NCBI GenBank assembly: GCA_024349245.1
Contig: JALDNG010000041.1
Coordinates: 1,194,001 to 1,258,000, forward strand
Reading direction: 5' to 3'
Length of the DNA: 64,000 nucleotides
Origin: Neodontobutis hainanensis
Lineage: Eukaryota; Chordata; Actinopteri; Gobiiformes; Odontobutidae
Made by a program: the position numbers and the translations under genes. This document shows positions 61,901-64,000 of this stretch, piece after piece (within the stretch, counting starts at the first letter, position 1; each line of letters opens with the position of its first letter). The notes below the pieces were generated by a model. It searched no databases, was not told where the DNA came from, and worked only from the letters and a program-made list of their open reading frames with translations.

Positions 61901-62925
61901 TTCTGGTAGTACTCCCCTTCCCGTGTGTTTGTGTACAAAGTGATCGTTTTCTGGGGTGAAGCAAGAAGAGGTGTGCTTATTGAGTGACAGGTGAAGTGGT
62001 GTTGGGGGATGGGTCCCAACACAACGTCATCACTGTCAGCCACTCAGGACTGGCGTAGTGGTAGGGCATCTGTGAATACGCTGAGGGGCGTATCCCATAG
62101 TGAACATTTCACTCATGCTACTCAGAGAACCGTGGTTATGCAAATAACCTAAACTTATGTCATGTTTCCACAATGACTGAGTCCAGATAAACTGTAAAAC
62201 TGAAGACACTAAGATCTCCAGGCTTAATATACTGTTGAGTTTGTGAGAAACCTGCTCTCTCAAATCAGAACCATAATGTTGGTATAAAATGACGTGAGCA
62301 AATTTTTGAATACATTGCCAAATGTCAACACTGAACAATGTACATTTACATTTATTCATTTAGCTGACGCTTTTATCCAAAGTGACTTACTTTGTTCTAC
62401 AGTAATTACCAGTGTTACAGCCACTGGAGGCAAGGTGGGTTAGGTGTCTTGCCCAAGGACACAACAACAGTATGAACTGTGGGGAGAGTGGGAATCAAAC
62501 CCCCTACCTTCCGGTTGAAGGACAACTGCTCTACCCACTGAGCTACTGCCGCCCGTACTTGTACTTATATAAACCATGTATTATGTAAATTAGAAATAAG
62601 TCACCTGTACAAACACTGTTGTATTCATGTGAAGAGTGTCCACTCGCTCTGACAAGTGATTTAACCACTCCAGATGGTCAGAAACAGACAGGGTCGAGTC
62701 ACTGTTGCTCTGTAGTAATAGAAAAAGTCTTTTATAAACATTTTTTTATTCAATTAAATACATTGAGTTATTTTTTCTTTGGTATACCCCTGATAAGTTC
62801 TCCTTTAGGTCCAGAGCAGCCAGACGAATGTGTTCAAGTTTATCAATTTGCTCCTTAAGACGATCCTCCAGTTCCTGCATCATCATTAGGTTTTCATCTG
62901 GTCTAACGCCCCTCTTAGTAGCCAT
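58928..62925 (-). CDS. Unrecognised small protein, two candidate coding exons (about 99 aa)
   Basis: Exon a (62925-62788) starts with ATG 1 base after a good acceptor (tgtgtttcag) and encodes 46 residues, MATKRGVRPDENLMMMQELE and on, forming a likely coiled coil (ELEDRLKEQIDKLEHIRLAA); a donor GTATAC follows. Exon b (59089-58928) follows the acceptor tatgtttccag and encodes 53 residues ending in MSCNW and TGA, basic and Trp/Ser-rich (YRWGRFPQADTLSEYGWSPI). Both junctions are phase 0, so they can join directly. A further non-coding exon may end with the donor AACAAG|GTACGT near 63,665. The intron holds a DIRS-like element and a SINE. I do not recognise the protein. It is possible that the two exons belong to different genes or that middle exons were missed. 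Confidence 0.5.
59090..59740. other. Intronic or intergenic DNA, nothing recognised
   Basis: AT-rich sequence left of the DIRS-like element. Confidence 0.45.
60274..60693 (+). pseudogene. DIRS-like gag remnant
   Basis: Plus-strand fragments read CFGLEHAQVAVDNPSLCPHC in one frame and, after a frame change near 60,470, DNPEAVSQQWGYYKDEESFD. A Cys-x-x-Cys pair after EHA and an acidic following segment are typical of fish DIRS gag. Stops and shifts show decay. Confidence 0.6.
61240..61740 (+). pseudogene. DIRS-like RT/RNase H remnant
   Basis: The text reads LLQGNHVLVRTDNMSTVAHI, the RNase H catalytic Asp region (RTDN) of DIRS pol. About twenty residues are then missing before LLSLRARTFLPL. A further DIRS-like piece, with DAPLGIDALAHEWPRVTLYV, is at about 61,520-61,580. 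I found neither the RT palm nor the tyrosine recombinase. Confidence 0.65.
62341..62556 (-). repeat. Fish SINE-like repeat
   Basis: The text acatttacatttattcattt, agctgacgcttttatccaaa, ttgcccaaggacacaacaac and ctctacccactgagctactg is the common teleost repeat with a tRNA-like right end. It lies in the presumed intron of the unknown small gene. No clear target duplication was found. Confidence 0.75.
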
Positions 62926-64000
62926 CCTGAAACACAGATGACTTTTACAGATCTGTTTAATTAATTTAGCCAATCACAGCTGAAAGAAAATGTGCAGCTT
63001 TAGAACATGAAGTTACTGGGTGCTTTAGTCTACATGAAATCTCTGATGTCTAGTAGAACCACTGGATGGAGTCACTCAATGTGTTGAACGTTTTTAATAG
63101 TATTGCAGCCAGGACATTACACAGTATTTTCTGAAGATATAACGGCACATTGTGCTATCCATTAATGACACTACAATAAGGTTATAACCAAAACCTAATT
63201 ATGCTGTAGTTGTGTAAAACCGCAAATAATGAAAGTGTATATCGTGCAGATTAATTTATTCAACAAACCATATGTAGAAACGTAATGGAACCATACAGTG
63301 CTATAGCCCAAAACATAATTATAACTGTGCAATCTTTTGAGTTTGTAAGTTTTCGAGTTTTAACAAAACTGAGTGCCTTCAAGTAAGATGGCTGCCATAT
63401 TTTCCCTGCAGTTTTTTTTATTGTTGGGTGTATTATTCTCATAACGCACGATAATAGCAAATTTGAGTTAATATAGCGCCTGCCATCTTATTTCTTCTGT
63501 TCGTTTGCGGTGCGTAAAGAAAGAGTATAGTATGGAAACATTGTGTAGCAGCCTAAAGCTATGGTTGTGTAGTTACAACTGCGCATGACAAAGCTTTTTC
63601 ATCTTATAAAACCGATGCACAAGACGTTGACAGAACTATCACGGAAAGACAACATCGATACGTACCTTGTTAAAGCGTTAGTCCACCCTGTGTAAGCTTA
63701 GATGTAGGTTAGGCGTAATAAGGTCAAATCATACAATAAACTTAACTGCAGCCAACGACTAGTGTGCATAGAGGCATAGTCGTGTGGGCCAGGCTTGGAC
63801 AAGCCTTTGTCTCCCAAAACTCTTAGGAATGTGAGGGCGTACACATCGATGACATAAATTAGAAGTGGTTAATGCAGCATCATGGCACAAAATTAATCCA
63901 GTCGCTTCTTCATAGGTTACATGGGGACGTCATATTAAATTGAAAGTGAGAACACAACAAAACGGTACATTTAAGAAATCACCACTGTTTTATTTCTTTT
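62926..64000. other. Upstream region of the unknown small gene
   Basis: It contains a candidate minus-strand donor (AACAAG|GTACGT) near 63,665, following a moderately CpG-containing block to about 63,840, which could be the first exon and promoter. Nothing else recognised. Confidence 0.35.

Larger units (their letters stand above)
59745..62150 (+). mobile_element. DIRS-like tyrosine-recombinase retrotransposon, internally deleted
   Basis: The two ends are long imperfect inverted repeats, about 59,745-59,940 against 61,960-62,150: compare gagtggctggcagtgatgac with its inverted partner near 62,040, and ccaacaccacttcacctgtc with its partner near 61,995. A further copy of the terminal text (aggttatttaaccccagttc at about 61,835) lies inside next to the right end, like the internal complementary region of DIRS elements. 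No target duplication is seen, as expected for the family. At 2.4 kb it lacks most of the pol gene. Confidence 0.8.

Noticed and set aside
1..64000. A new multi-gene defence, toxin or biosynthetic system
   Set aside because: The coding content is explained by known eukaryotic gene families and transposons; no clustered unknown genes with shared organisation were seen.

Overview
The window looks like genomic DNA from a ray-finned (teleost) fish. It is AT-rich, carries spliced vertebrate genes with GT-AG introns, and holds a transposon set typical of fish: Rex3, a Tol2-like hAT, a ZBED-type hAT, BEL/Pao, fish L1, a DIRS-like element, Tc1/mariner and L2-type tails. I found no bacterial or viral operon, no CRISPR array, and no rRNA or tRNA gene that I could defend.

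Layout. Positions 1-11,319 are a stack of nested mobile elements: L1 sequence with two ORF1 units (minus strand), then a decayed BEL/Pao retrotransposon (plus strand). The BEL RT region is split by a complete hAT transposon (4,121-8,430) with an apparently intact two-exon transposase. The intron of that transposase is in turn split by a Tol2-like non-autonomous hAT (5,348-6,885). Both insertions keep perfect 8-bp target duplications. Positions 12,604-13,568 hold four exons of an iscu (iron-sulfur scaffold) copy on the minus strand, with frame-breaking indels. Next come a dead Tc1 copy (15,185-16,366), a LINE tail (17.7-18.2 kb) and a 637-bp TG-rich microsatellite (18,989-19,625). From 19.6 to 41.7 kb the DNA is gene-poor; it contains a Rex3 copy (24,609-27,049, minus strand), short LINE/SINE tails and a minisatellite.

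The best gene is prag1 (pragmin, a PEAK-family pseudokinase, plus strand). It has a likely non-coding first exon ending at 41,898 and five coding exons from 44,658 to 53,143, giving 1,317 codons. edf1 (MBF1-type transcriptional coactivator, minus strand, 58,308-56,631) follows tail to tail; all five exons are present and encode 148 residues. Upstream of edf1 on the same strand are two exons (62,925-62,788 and 59,089-58,928) that could encode an unrecognised 99-residue protein. A deleted DIRS-like retrotransposon (about 59,745-62,150) lies in the intron between them.

The host genes do not form a pathway. prag1 concerns tyrosine-kinase scaffolding, edf1 transcription and ribosome-collision responses, and iscu mitochondrial Fe-S assembly. 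The most informative content is the transposon stratigraphy, the intact hAT transposase, the odd iscu copy and the unknown small gene. I see no convincing new defence or biosynthetic system.
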